From: JAWXVD01 sp044425705
GTDB taxonomy: Bacteria; Bacillota; Clostridia; Lachnospirales; Lachnospiraceae
Reading direction: 5' to 3'
Assembly: GCA_044425705.1 (NCBI GenBank)
Contig: JAWXVD010000046.1
Location: 1-23,964 of the forward strand
Length of the DNA: 23,964 nucleotides
In this document: piece by piece, positions 6,715 to 14,000 of the stretch
Numbering within the stretch: the stretch's first letter is position 1
Layout: the number at the start of each line of letters is the position of its first letter
The notes under the pieces: generated by a model
Told to the model about the DNA's origin: nothing
What the model saw: only the letters and a program-made list of their open reading frames with translations
Databases searched by the model: none
Made by a program: the position numbers and the translations under genes

Positions 6715-8319
6715 TTATCTGAAATTATCTTGCCCATCTTGAAAGCACATATTATCAATGCCTGTATAACCACCTTTTACATAGGTTGCCATTGGTGGGA
6801 AATAAGATGTTCCAACAGCAGTATGATCCACTTGGATATAAGGATGTTTGAAAATTTCAATCTCTTGATTTTCAAGAATATTTTTCAGTTGAGACTCATC
6901 ATACTTTCCTTCGCATAAATCAGTACATTCATGTAACCATTGGCCACCTCTTGTTAAAGAGCCAGTGACATCATAACCACCACCATCTGTGATTGTTAAT
7001 TTGATTGCTTTTAACACGCCAGCAGCAAGTAAAAATCCAGGAATATAATCTAATGGAACACCATTTAAATTAACAGGTTCTTCTTTTGACCCATTACGGA
7101 TGCTAAGACCTGTAAAATCTTCTGCTAGTGGAGCCCAACCTGGACGTTCCTTCCATACAGAGTCAGAGAAGCACATCAATGTACCATATACCACAGATGG
7201 ATTAAGGGTACGAATATCGCTCCTAGATAACCCAAATTTATCTAAGGCACCTTGTTGATAAGAAGTAACAACAACATCAGCTTCTTTAATCAATTCCTTG
7301 GCTTTTTCTAGTTGAGAAGCTATATTAAAATCTAATTGAATAGAATTTTTTCCAGCCCAACCATCTAGCTCTAGCATTGCTTGCTCTTGTTCTTCGTAAA
7401 TCCCTCTCCTGATTAATAAAACATCAGCACCTTGTTCAGCCAAAATTCTAGTACAGGCAGGACCAGCGATAATATGTGTTAAATCTAGTACTTTTACACC
7501 GGCTAAAGGTCCTTTTCCATTGGTTTTTCCATATTCTTTTTTAGGAGTATCAGTTACTTTATTCAAACGGAATAGTGGCATGTCACAGACTGCTTTTCCA
7601 ACGGCAGAAGATTCCCAAGTAGCACGGTCTTGAAGAACACAACTACAAGCCCCATTTGCAAAAGATTGATCCATTAAGTCGTAGCCATCAAATTCTTTCA
7701 TCTTAGCAGTGACAACTTTCATATCTTTCTTTAAGTTTCCATATGTAAACTCATTAGGATCGGTATCAATACCTAGTACTTTCATCATTTTCGCTTTTTG
7801 CGATTCATAGTATACATGGGTTGAGAAATATCCACCATCTTTTGTTTGGTATTTGTAGAAGGAACCATTCAGAGCGTTTTTAACATTAATAGCAGAGTCT
7901 GTACGTCGTTTCACAAACTTTTTGTTGCCTTCATATGCCATCATATAGAGGCGAACTACTTGTAGTCCGGAAAGTCCTACATCACATATAACAGGTTCAC
8001 CGCTCTTTCCATCTCGAATAGCTTGAATATCCGCTCCTTGTCCAGCATTTAATGCAAGGACTGCAGCAGCAGGTGCTGTTTGGATTACCTTCTCATCCTT
8101 AAATAATTTTTTCACCGCTTTTTTTCGCAAAGATAAGATTACGAAACCTAAAACTCCAGGGAAGGGAATTTTAGAAAAACATGCCTTATTTAACATGCTT
8201 TTGTGGGAACTTGAAAGATGAAATGTAACGGAAGACGACAGGGTAATATCTGTCTTGTTCTGCAAATCTTCGAAACATAGCAACGAATCTAGAGCTTTCT
8301 TTTTCATTACATTGTCCAT
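6715..8319 (-). CDS. CaiB/BaiF-type (class III) CoA transferase, rearranged two-part form
   Basis: This is a 534-aa protein, longer than the usual family III CoA transferase (about 400 aa). The C-terminal part (270-534) begins with the classic N-terminal motif PLAGVKVLDLTHIIAGPACT followed by LAEQGADVLLIRR, and later has GGGYDVTGSL. Residues 82-250 resemble the middle and end of the same family: the GEPVICDVGLSG region, then FYKYQTKDGGYFS. The protein thus looks like one complete fold preceded by a second partial copy. The catalytic Asp normally follows the G-x-x-V-D-V-S stretch; neither copy matches it cleanly, so I cannot point to it. The likely reaction is transfer of CoA from the enoyl-CoA product to the 2-hydroxy acid. 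AAGGAG lies 6 nt before ATG 8319. It is transcribed divergently from the dehydratase operon. Confidence 0.8.
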   Translation of the reverse strand: MDNVMKKKALDSLLCFEDLQNKTDITLSSSVTFHLSSSHKSMLNKACFSKIPFPGVLGFVILSLRKKAVKKLFKDEKVIQTAPAAAVLALNAGQGADIQAIRDGKSGEPVICDVGLSGLQVVRLYMMAYEGNKKFVKRRTDSAINVKNALNGSFYKYQTKDGGYFSTHVYYESQKAKMMKVLGIDTDPNEFTYGNLKKDMKVVTAKMKEFDGYDLMDQSFANGACSCVLQDRATWESSAVGKAVCDMPLFRLNKVTDTPKKEYGKTNGKGPLAGVKVLDLTHIIAGPACTRILAEQGADVLLIRRGIYEEQEQAMLELDGWAGKNSIQLDFNIASQLEKAKELIKEADVVVTSYQQGALDKFGLSRSDIRTLNPSVVYGTLMCFSDSVWKERPGWAPLAEDFTGLSIRNGSKEEPVNLNGVPLDYIPGFLLAAGVLKAIKLTITDGGGYDVTGSLTRGGQWLHECTDLCEGKYDESQLKNILENQEIEIFKHPYIQVDHTAVGTSYFPPMATYVKGGYTGIDNMCFQDGQDNFR

Positions 8320-8349
8320 AAATTTCTCCTTTGACCATATATTTTTGTT

Positions 8350-8385
8350 AATTATAACACATGGATGGGTAGATATGTTATAATT
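8350..8385. promoter_or_regulatory. Symmetric divergent promoter/operator between CoA transferase and dehydratase operons
   Basis: AATTATAAC (8350-8358) and GTTATAATT (8377-8385) form a perfect 9-bp inverted repeat with 18 nt between. Each arm contains a TATAAT -10 box pointing outward: plus at 8379-8384, minus at 8351-8356. The predicted -35 regions then fall inside the opposite arm and match consensus poorly (AACACA, AACATA), which suggests activator-dependent transcription. The two promoters share the same 36 bp, so both operons should be controlled together. Confidence 0.6.
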
Positions 8386-8423
8386 GTAGGAAATATATAC
8401 AAAAAAACAAGGAGGGACAAGTT

Positions 8424-9179
8424 ATGAATAGTCAAGTTTTTGCGGTTGCAGGTAAAGGAGGAGTTGGAAAGACATCAATATCTGCAGCAATTGTTAAATA
8501 TTTACTAAGTAATTTTCCAGAAGCTAGAATTTTGGCCATTGATGCTGATCCCGCCATTGGATTAGAAACGGCACTAGGAATTAAAGCTGATTATACAGTG
8601 GATGATATTAGAAAAGAAATTGCAAAAGCTGGAGAAGGTGACAGTAGTAAAATGAAAGCAAAAGAGCTATTAGGGGAAAGTCGCTTTAAAATGTTAGACG
8701 CCATGATTGAAGCCAATGGATATTCATTTTTGGCTGTAGGTCGACCAGAAACAGCAGGATGTTATTGTGGTGTGAATACCTATTTAAAGAAAGCGATTCA
8801 AGCCTTAGCAGAAGAGTTTGATTACGTGGTGATAGATGGAGAAGCAGGCGTGGAACAAATCAATCGTAGAGTTATGGATACTGTCACCCATCTCTTTTTA
8901 GTCAGTGACGCTAGTAGAAAAGGAACAGACGTGATTAAAACCATTCATAAAGTGGCAAGTACATTAGGGATGACCAACGGCACATCTGTAATTATTAACC
9001 GTCTTCCATGTGAAGAGCATAAGCAACTGATCGATGTGGGAGATTTAGAAATATCTGCATATATTCAAAATGATGAGGCATTAGCTTTAACGGATATAAA
9101 AGGGGAGTCAGTTCTTACATTAAATAGTGATTCGGCGTTGATGAAAGGTGTTTATGAGGCTATGGATTCTCTTTTTTAG
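8424..9179 (+). CDS. CooC-like MinD/ParA-family ATPase
   Basis: This 251-aa cytosolic ATPase has a deviant Walker A (GKGGVGKT, 10-17), the signature DADP (40-43), a CxC pair (C113, C115 in CYCGVN) and a Walker B VVIDGEAG (135-142). The CxC pair and the D-x-E-A-G motif are marks of CooC/AcsF, the nickel-insertion ATPases of CO dehydrogenase, where the cysteines hold a metal at the dimer interface. No CODH or ACS catalytic gene is in the window. Instead it opens the dehydratase operon, 40 bp before the first subunit. A role in cluster or metal assembly of the dehydratase is inferred. The start is fixed by AGGAGG 8 nt before ATG 8424. Confidence 0.85.
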   Translation: MNSQVFAVAGKGGVGKTSISAAIVKYLLSNFPEARILAIDADPAIGLETALGIKADYTVDDIRKEIAKAGEGDSSKMKAKELLGESRFKMLDAMIEANGYSFLAVGRPETAGCYCGVNTYLKKAIQALAEEFDYVVIDGEAGVEQINRRVMDTVTHLFLVSDASRKGTDVIKTIHKVASTLGMTNGTSVIINRLPCEEHKQLIDVGDLEISAYIQNDEALALTDIKGESVLTLNSDSALMKGVYEAMDSLF

Positions 9180-9219
9180 CGCATACACTTTATTATAAAA
9201 AGGATGAAGGAGGTTAAAG

Positions 9220-10428
9220 ATGAAAGAACTAAAACACATGCAGTATTTTGAAAGCTTGTTGTATGAGGCAAATAATGATTTGGTACGACAAGCGCAAAAA
9301 GAAGGGGGCATTGCAGTAGGCTACACATGCTTTCATATGCCTGAAGTTTTGTTGAATATTGGGAATTGTTTTTCTGTTCGATTAAGAGCTCCACAAACTG
9401 GATCTATGGAATTATCTACTTATTACATGTCCAATGCAACTTGCGAGTATGCCAGGGCATTATTAGAACGTTGGTTAGAGGGTGGTTATCAATTTCTAGA
9501 TTGTATGGCTGGTGTAGATGTTTGTGAATGCATGAATCGCAGCATGGAAAATATGGAACTTCTTTCGGTACAAGATGCTCCCAAAGAAGGATTTTTCTGG
9601 TGCAATTTAGATAGTCCTTGTACAGATGATGAAGATGCAGTAGAACACGTAACAGAGCAGGTTACTAGGAAAGTATTAAAGGCCTTGGAAACAAATTACG
9701 GTGTTGATGTTTCGGAAGATGCCATTCGTGTGGCAGTTGATCAACATAATCAAGTTGCAAGATTAATTACAGAAATAGCAGAATTTAAGAAAGAGAGCAA
9801 TCCTAAGATTACAGGCTACGAATTTTTTGTAATCACATTGATTACTTATGTCTGTCCTAAGGCGTTGGTGATTGATTTGCTGAAAGAAACTTTGGATGAA
9901 ATCAAAGGAAGGACACCTGACAGTAAACCAAATTTCCGCGCAAAAGTAGTTCTTATTGGTTCGGAAATTGATGATCCTGAATTAATTAAGCTAATTGAAG
10001 ATAATGGAGCATATGTTGCAGCCGATAGATTTTGTTACGGTAGTTTACCTGGTCGTTCGGAAATTATATTAAATCAGGAGGAACCAGTTGTAAAACAAAT
10101 CGTTCGTAAATATTTGCAAGATACTATGTGTGTGAGACATGCAATTCCTCATAAAACACAACGTAGATTAGATTATGCAAAGGAGCTAGTAAGAGATTTC
10201 CATGCTGATGGTATTATTTATGAACAGATTAAATTTTGTACCTATTGGTCTTATGAACGTGCTTTGGCAAGCCATATTATGCAAAATGAAAACGGTATTC
10301 CTACATTATCTATCGATAGACCTTATATGGCTCGTAGCAGCGGGCAGTTAAGAACTCGTGTGCAAGCATTTGTAGAAAATATTGAAATTAAAAAAATCAA
10401 AGCAAAAAAAGCAAAGGGGGTGACCTAG
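9220..10428 (+). CDS. 2-hydroxyacyl-CoA dehydratase subunit (HgdB/BcrC/FldB-C family), 402 aa
   Basis: Family motifs are visible in order: GYTCFHMPEVLL (34-45), with C37 placed where a 4Fe-4S ligand sits; cysteines 75, 95, 102 and 104 in the next region; YEQIKFCTYWSYE (334-346, C340); and the closing DRPY with GQLRTRVQAFVE (366-385). Length matches the family (about 380-430). With the next subunit it should form the heterodimer that removes water from a (R)-2-hydroxyacyl-CoA by a ketyl radical mechanism, after electron injection by the activase at 12128. AAGGAGG lies 7 nt before ATG 9220. It is followed without gap by the second subunit. Confidence 0.88.
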   Translation: MKELKHMQYFESLLYEANNDLVRQAQKEGGIAVGYTCFHMPEVLLNIGNCFSVRLRAPQTGSMELSTYYMSNATCEYARALLERWLEGGYQFLDCMAGVDVCECMNRSMENMELLSVQDAPKEGFFWCNLDSPCTDDEDAVEHVTEQVTRKVLKALETNYGVDVSEDAIRVAVDQHNQVARLITEIAEFKKESNPKITGYEFFVITLITYVCPKALVIDLLKETLDEIKGRTPDSKPNFRAKVVLIGSEIDDPELIKLIEDNGAYVAADRFCYGSLPGRSEIILNQEEPVVKQIVRKYLQDTMCVRHAIPHKTQRRLDYAKELVRDFHADGIIYEQIKFCTYWSYERALASHIMQNENGIPTLSIDRPYMARSSGQLRTRVQAFVENIEIKKIKAKKAKGVT

Positions 10429-11991
10429 ATGGCATATAACCCTAAAACACAAAAAGGATTAGGCGATTTATATAAAGGTGATAAAAGGTCCTTAACCCAT
10501 AGAGAGTGGAGAGGTTTTCGCGATACCATGTACGATTTTGGGCGTTGGCTAAAATTGTTGGGAATGTTGGGGGCTACACTAGCACCTGTATTACCGCAAT
10601 TGACAAAAGCCTTGTTTCGGTATCGTTGGATGGTTTCTTATCTTACCGTGCCTAGTTTTGTAGATAGACATACATTAGGTTTGAGAGATTATGAGTTAAG
10701 ATATGCACATATGCAATTTTTCCCAATCTTAAAACATTCGACAAAAACAATTAAGGCTATGTTTGAACGTGATGAAAATTTAAATCCAAAATCAAAACGC
10801 GCAGCAAAGCTACGTGCAAAAACTATTATATTTGATGAGATGCAACCGATTCAGATTATGCATGGATTTCCTACACTTACAGGGATTCCATTACAGATGA
10901 TTCCTATTTTTGAAGCAGGGGAAGTAGATCAACAAGCCAATATGTATTACATAGATGTGATTGAAAAATATGGTCTTGCACCAGATGTCTGTCCATTGCC
11001 TGGAGCGGAAGCTGGATGCTGTGTGGCCAATGACTATCCTAAATTTGGTACCACATATATTGGTAGTTCCATGCCATGTGATGGTTCCTTGGGAGCTGGA
11101 ATCTATACGGAACGTTATTTGAAATTACCTTCCTATTTAATCGCACCACCGCAACGATTCAATGAAGAAGAGACAGACGCATATGCAGTGAAAAATCTGA
11201 AAGGCGCAATCAAATTTATTGAAGAACAATATCATGTTACCTTTGACTGGGATGCATTCTTTGAAGGTGTGAAACGATATAATAAAGAATGTGATTATAT
11301 GTTAGAAAAATGGGATATTAACTGCACAGACTATCCACAGATTTGTGGTGCGGCCCTTGCATTGCATAGAGAATATGAAATGCAAATTGCTAGTTCACTA
11401 GACCCAATCTTTTTGCAGGAAGATAAAAAAGTCAATCAGTTAATGATAAAGGGATATGAAAAAAGCAAAGCTAATGATGATAAGGCAAAATATCGTGCCA
11501 TTGTATGGTCTTGTCCAGCTCATTATTATTCTAACTTTACCTATTGGGCACAAAATTGCTGGGGAATTAAGACCCTAGTTGATATGGAATGTATGTTAGC
11601 CTACCATTATTATGATGAAAGTGATCAAGATAAGGTTTTGCGGGATATGGCACGTGGATATGAAAGGATGACCATGCGTTCTCATTCTAATGGTGGATAT
11701 GTGAATGCTCTGGATGAATGTTGGAAAATGTGCGAAAAATTTAATGCCAATATTATCTTTATGTATAATCATGTTTCCTGTAAAAACTTTGCAGGATTGC
11801 AAGGCCTATTTGAAGAACAGGCAAGGGAACGTGGTCTACATTTGATTTGGGTAGAGCATGATCTCATGGATCCAAGAACTGTATCTAGAAAATCTATGCG
11901 TGAGAAAGTAAATAGATATATGGAAACAGTGATGCGTGCAACACCATTAGATCCATCGTTAATTGACTATGACGATGATTTGACTTGGTAA
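10429..11991 (+). CDS. 2-hydroxyacyl-CoA dehydratase second subunit (HgdA/FldB-C family), 520 aa
   Basis: The ATG follows the previous stop directly, with a GGGGGTGA ribosome site inside the end of that gene. The protein has an N-terminal helical extension of about 100 residues, which makes it longer than most partners. It then has the family fold: GCCVANDYP and SSMPCDGSLGAG (about 197-224, cluster-region cysteines), WSCPAHYYSN, and a C-terminal FMYNHVSCKNFAGLQG with EHDLMDPRTVSRKSMREKV. This C-terminal pattern is diagnostic of the BcrC/BadD/HgdB family. Strict coupling fits a 1:1 heterodimer with the product of the upstream gene. The exact acyl substrate cannot be told. Confidence 0.87.
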   Translation: MAYNPKTQKGLGDLYKGDKRSLTHREWRGFRDTMYDFGRWLKLLGMLGATLAPVLPQLTKALFRYRWMVSYLTVPSFVDRHTLGLRDYELRYAHMQFFPILKHSTKTIKAMFERDENLNPKSKRAAKLRAKTIIFDEMQPIQIMHGFPTLTGIPLQMIPIFEAGEVDQQANMYYIDVIEKYGLAPDVCPLPGAEAGCCVANDYPKFGTTYIGSSMPCDGSLGAGIYTERYLKLPSYLIAPPQRFNEEETDAYAVKNLKGAIKFIEEQYHVTFDWDAFFEGVKRYNKECDYMLEKWDINCTDYPQICGAALALHREYEMQIASSLDPIFLQEDKKVNQLMIKGYEKSKANDDKAKYRAIVWSCPAHYYSNFTYWAQNCWGIKTLVDMECMLAYHYYDESDQDKVLRDMARGYERMTMRSHSNGGYVNALDECWKMCEKFNANIIFMYNHVSCKNFAGLQGLFEEQARERGLHLIWVEHDLMDPRTVSRKSMREKVNRYMETVMRATPLDPSLIDYDDDLTW

Positions 11992-12127
11992 TAAAAGGAT
12001 AACTATGCAATGATAGAATATTGTGCAGTGAGTAACACAAAATTGCTTCTTTGTAGCGATTTATGAATATAAAATTATAATGTTCGGCATAGGGCTGAAT
12101 GGTAGCTAGAAAAGAAAGGATAATGCT

Positions 12128-12922
12128 ATGAAATATTATGGTGGATGTGATGTTGGATCAACCTATACAAAGACAATCATTTTAGATGAAAATGGGACGG
12201 TTGTTGCCAAAGATACAGTAAGAAGTAAGATGAATTCAAAAGAAAGCTCAGAGTTAGGATTAACCAATGCGATTGCGCAAGTTGAGGACATACATAAGGT
12301 GGAAGACTTGGCATATTTAGTAGGAACGGGATATGGAAGAAATAAGGTAATTAATGCAGATGAGAATATTTCGGAAATTAGTTGTCATGCTATGGGAGTT
12401 CATGTAGTGAATCCAGAAGTTAAAGCAATTATTGATATTGGGGGACAAGATATTAAGGGAATTGCCATAGACACCAGTGATGGTACCGTTAAAAATTTCT
12501 CCATGAATGATAAGTGTGCAGCAGGAACAGGTAGATTTTATGAAGCTATGGCAAGAGCTTTTGAATGTACTTTGGATGAATTTTCAGATATTTCTTTATC
12601 GGCAAAGAATATTATTCCTATTACAGTACAATGTACCGTATTTGCGGAAAGTGAAGTTATCACGTTAGTTGGGGAAGGTAAACCTCGAAATGAGATTGCA
12701 GCGGGCATTCAACAATCTGTGGCAAAAAGATGTTTTGTTATGGCAAAAAAAGCAGGTGCAGTAGAGAGCATTGCACTGACAGGTGGATGTGCCAAAAACA
12801 GAGGATTAAAAGATGCAATCGAGAAAGTATTAAGAATTAAAGTGATTGCATTAAACATTGATCCCCAGTTGATGGGAGCATTGGGTGCTGCTGAATTTGC
12901 ACGTCAAAAAGGGATGGCATAA
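12128..12922 (+). CDS. Acyl-CoA dehydratase activase (HgdC/FldI, BadF/BadG family)
   Basis: This 264-aa ASKHA-fold ATPase has the phosphate-1 motif GGCDVGSTYTK (5-15), GTGYGRNKV (66-74), the phosphate-2 motif IDIGGQDIK (102-110), and the two cysteines C130 (NDKCAAGTGRF) and C169 (VQCTVFAESE). In the homodimer these hold the single 4Fe-4S cluster in a helix-cluster-helix. LTGGCAKN near 215 is the adenosine motif. It passes one electron, with ATP hydrolysis, to the dehydratase. Length matches HgdC (about 260). It is separated from the dehydratase genes by 136 bp containing a TATAAT at 12076-12081, so it may have extra transcription of its own. GAAAGGA precedes the start. Confidence 0.9.
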   Translation: MKYYGGCDVGSTYTKTIILDENGTVVAKDTVRSKMNSKESSELGLTNAIAQVEDIHKVEDLAYLVGTGYGRNKVINADENISEISCHAMGVHVVNPEVKAIIDIGGQDIKGIAIDTSDGTVKNFSMNDKCAAGTGRFYEAMARAFECTLDEFSDISLSAKNIIPITVQCTVFAESEVITLVGEGKPRNEIAAGIQQSVAKRCFVMAKKAGAVESIALTGGCAKNRGLKDAIEKVLRIKVIALNIDPQLMGALGAAEFARQKGMA

Positions 12923-12935
12923 GGAGGAATAAGAT

Positions 12936-13091
12936 ATGGCATGGTATTGGATTGTTTTAATTATAATTGTTTGTCTCTTTGCACTTTTGTTTCTTGTATA
13001 TATGACAAATGCAGATATGAAAATGGTGGAGATACTTTATAACAAAATTATTGCATATCACGATAAGAAAGAACAAGACGAGAAATTCTAA
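12936..13091 (+). CDS. 51-aa single-pass membrane protein
   Basis: AAGGAGG (12921-12927) precedes ATG 12936. The product starts MAWYWIVLIIIVCLFALLFL, a membrane helix of about 20 residues, followed by a charged cytoplasmic tail rich in Lys/Glu/Asp (ending KKEQDEKF). Its TAA shares the A with the next ATG (TAATG at 13089-13093), so it is translated with its neighbour. It lies 13 bp after the activase and belongs to the same operon. Function is unknown; an anchor for the dehydratase system or for the next protein is only a guess. Confidence 0.7.
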   Translation: MAWYWIVLIIIVCLFALLFLVYMTNADMKMVEILYNKIIAYHDKKEQDEKF

Positions 13092-13807
13092 TGAAACTAT
13101 ACGATAAATTAATTAAAAAAGTAGAAAATTTGCAAAATGAAGATTATAATACATTTAAGGTGGCACCTCCGAACGCTAAATTCATAGGCCATAAGCAAGA
13201 ATTAGTGCTTCCCAGTGAAACAGCATTTGAGCTGGGTGCCAGAAATAATCCTAGTATTTCATTTTTCTTAATCACGGAAGATGAGGCACTAGTTCCCCAG
13301 GATGAAATTTTATTATTGGGTAAGGATATCAGTGAAATAAAAGGTGATTCTCCTTTTGCAAGAATCACCTTAATCAGAACAGAGGATATTATGTCTCAAG
13401 GCGAGCAAGCAGCCTATCATGCCATCGAAGGCATTACATTAGGGAAGTATGATGTTGCACCAAAAGGATATATGCTGAGAGCCTCATCCCTCTCTCAGAG
13501 AGAGCAAGTTCGTGTTTCTAAGAAAGCCGTCAAATCAGGCTTAAGTTTCGCTGATGTAGGCGCCCAGTTTATAGAACAATATCATTCCCATGAACAAGTA
13601 AAAGCCGTTAAAATTGTTTTTATAACCCTAGATACATTTCCTTATGAACAATTGCAGGATATAGCTACTGAGGCACATGAAATAACAAGGGCATTAGATA
13701 AAATTATATCTGATTTAGACTTTGATTGCATCACTTGTGATTGGAAGGTGATTTGTGATGATACGCCGGGAATGCGAGAGTTGCATAAGGGGATTGGGAA
13801 AGTATAG
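13091..13807 (+). CDS. Unrecognised 238-aa cytosolic protein, last gene of the dehydratase operon
   Basis: The ATG overlaps the previous stop by one base. The protein is soluble, mixed alpha/beta, with no signal peptide. Three cysteines are clustered near the C-terminus (CITCDWKVICDD, about residues 215-226) before GMRELHKG. The C-terminal segment recalls to me proteins encoded near CODH/ACS or CooC genes, but I cannot name a family. The end cysteines could hold a cluster or a metal, which would fit the CooC-like ATPase in the same operon (inference). The frame continues after its TAG for another 33 codons. Confidence 0.55.
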   Translation: MKLYDKLIKKVENLQNEDYNTFKVAPPNAKFIGHKQELVLPSETAFELGARNNPSISFFLITEDEALVPQDEILLLGKDISEIKGDSPFARITLIRTEDIMSQGEQAAYHAIEGITLGKYDVAPKGYMLRASSLSQREQVRVSKKAVKSGLSFADVGAQFIEQYHSHEQVKAVKIVFITLDTFPYEQLQDIATEAHEITRALDKIISDLDFDCITCDWKVICDDTPGMRELHKGIGKV

Positions 13808-13909
13808 AGGATAGGTGAGCTGAATAGGATATATGATGAAAGAGCGGATAGATTAGCTATGTCTGGTATTCGTATTAGTCATGATGAATTTATGGATATG
13901 GTGATGTAA
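13808..13909 (+). pseudogene. Short in-frame remnant after the 238-aa gene
   Basis: Directly after the TAG at 13805-13807 the same frame stays open for 33 codons (RIGELNRIYDERADRLAMSG, then IRISHDEFMDMVM) to TAA 13907-13909. There is no RBS. It looks like the C-terminal end of another protein, or a lost C-terminal extension of the upstream one. I do not recognise it. Confidence 0.3.
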
Positions 13910-13942
13910 GTAATTCATTGAATTGCTCATACAATAAACAAC

Positions 13943-13971
13943 TTGACCACATCCTTGGATAGTGTTAAGAT
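13943..13971 (+). promoter_or_regulatory. Promoter of the methyltransferase gene
   Basis: TTGACC (13943-13948) and TAAGAT (13966-13971) are spaced by 17 nt, about 30 bp before the methyltransferase ATG at 14001. A small palindrome AATTCATTGAATT (13912-13924) lies upstream and is a possible site for the enzyme's own HTH domain. Confidence 0.5.
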
Positions 13972-14000
13972 ATTTTAATAACTTACAGGGAGGGTTACTG

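Noticed and set aside
8424..9179. Nitrogenase iron protein or MinD
   Set aside because: The CxC pair and short length fit CooC; the NifH cluster cysteines and MinD membrane helix are not seen.
11992..12127. Riboswitch in the gap before the activase gene
   Set aside because: Only a weak 6-bp hairpin and a lone TATAAT are visible; no known aptamer core was found.
13962..14000. Longer start for the methyltransferase
   Set aside because: It begins inside the predicted -10 box; ATG 14001 has a strong RBS.
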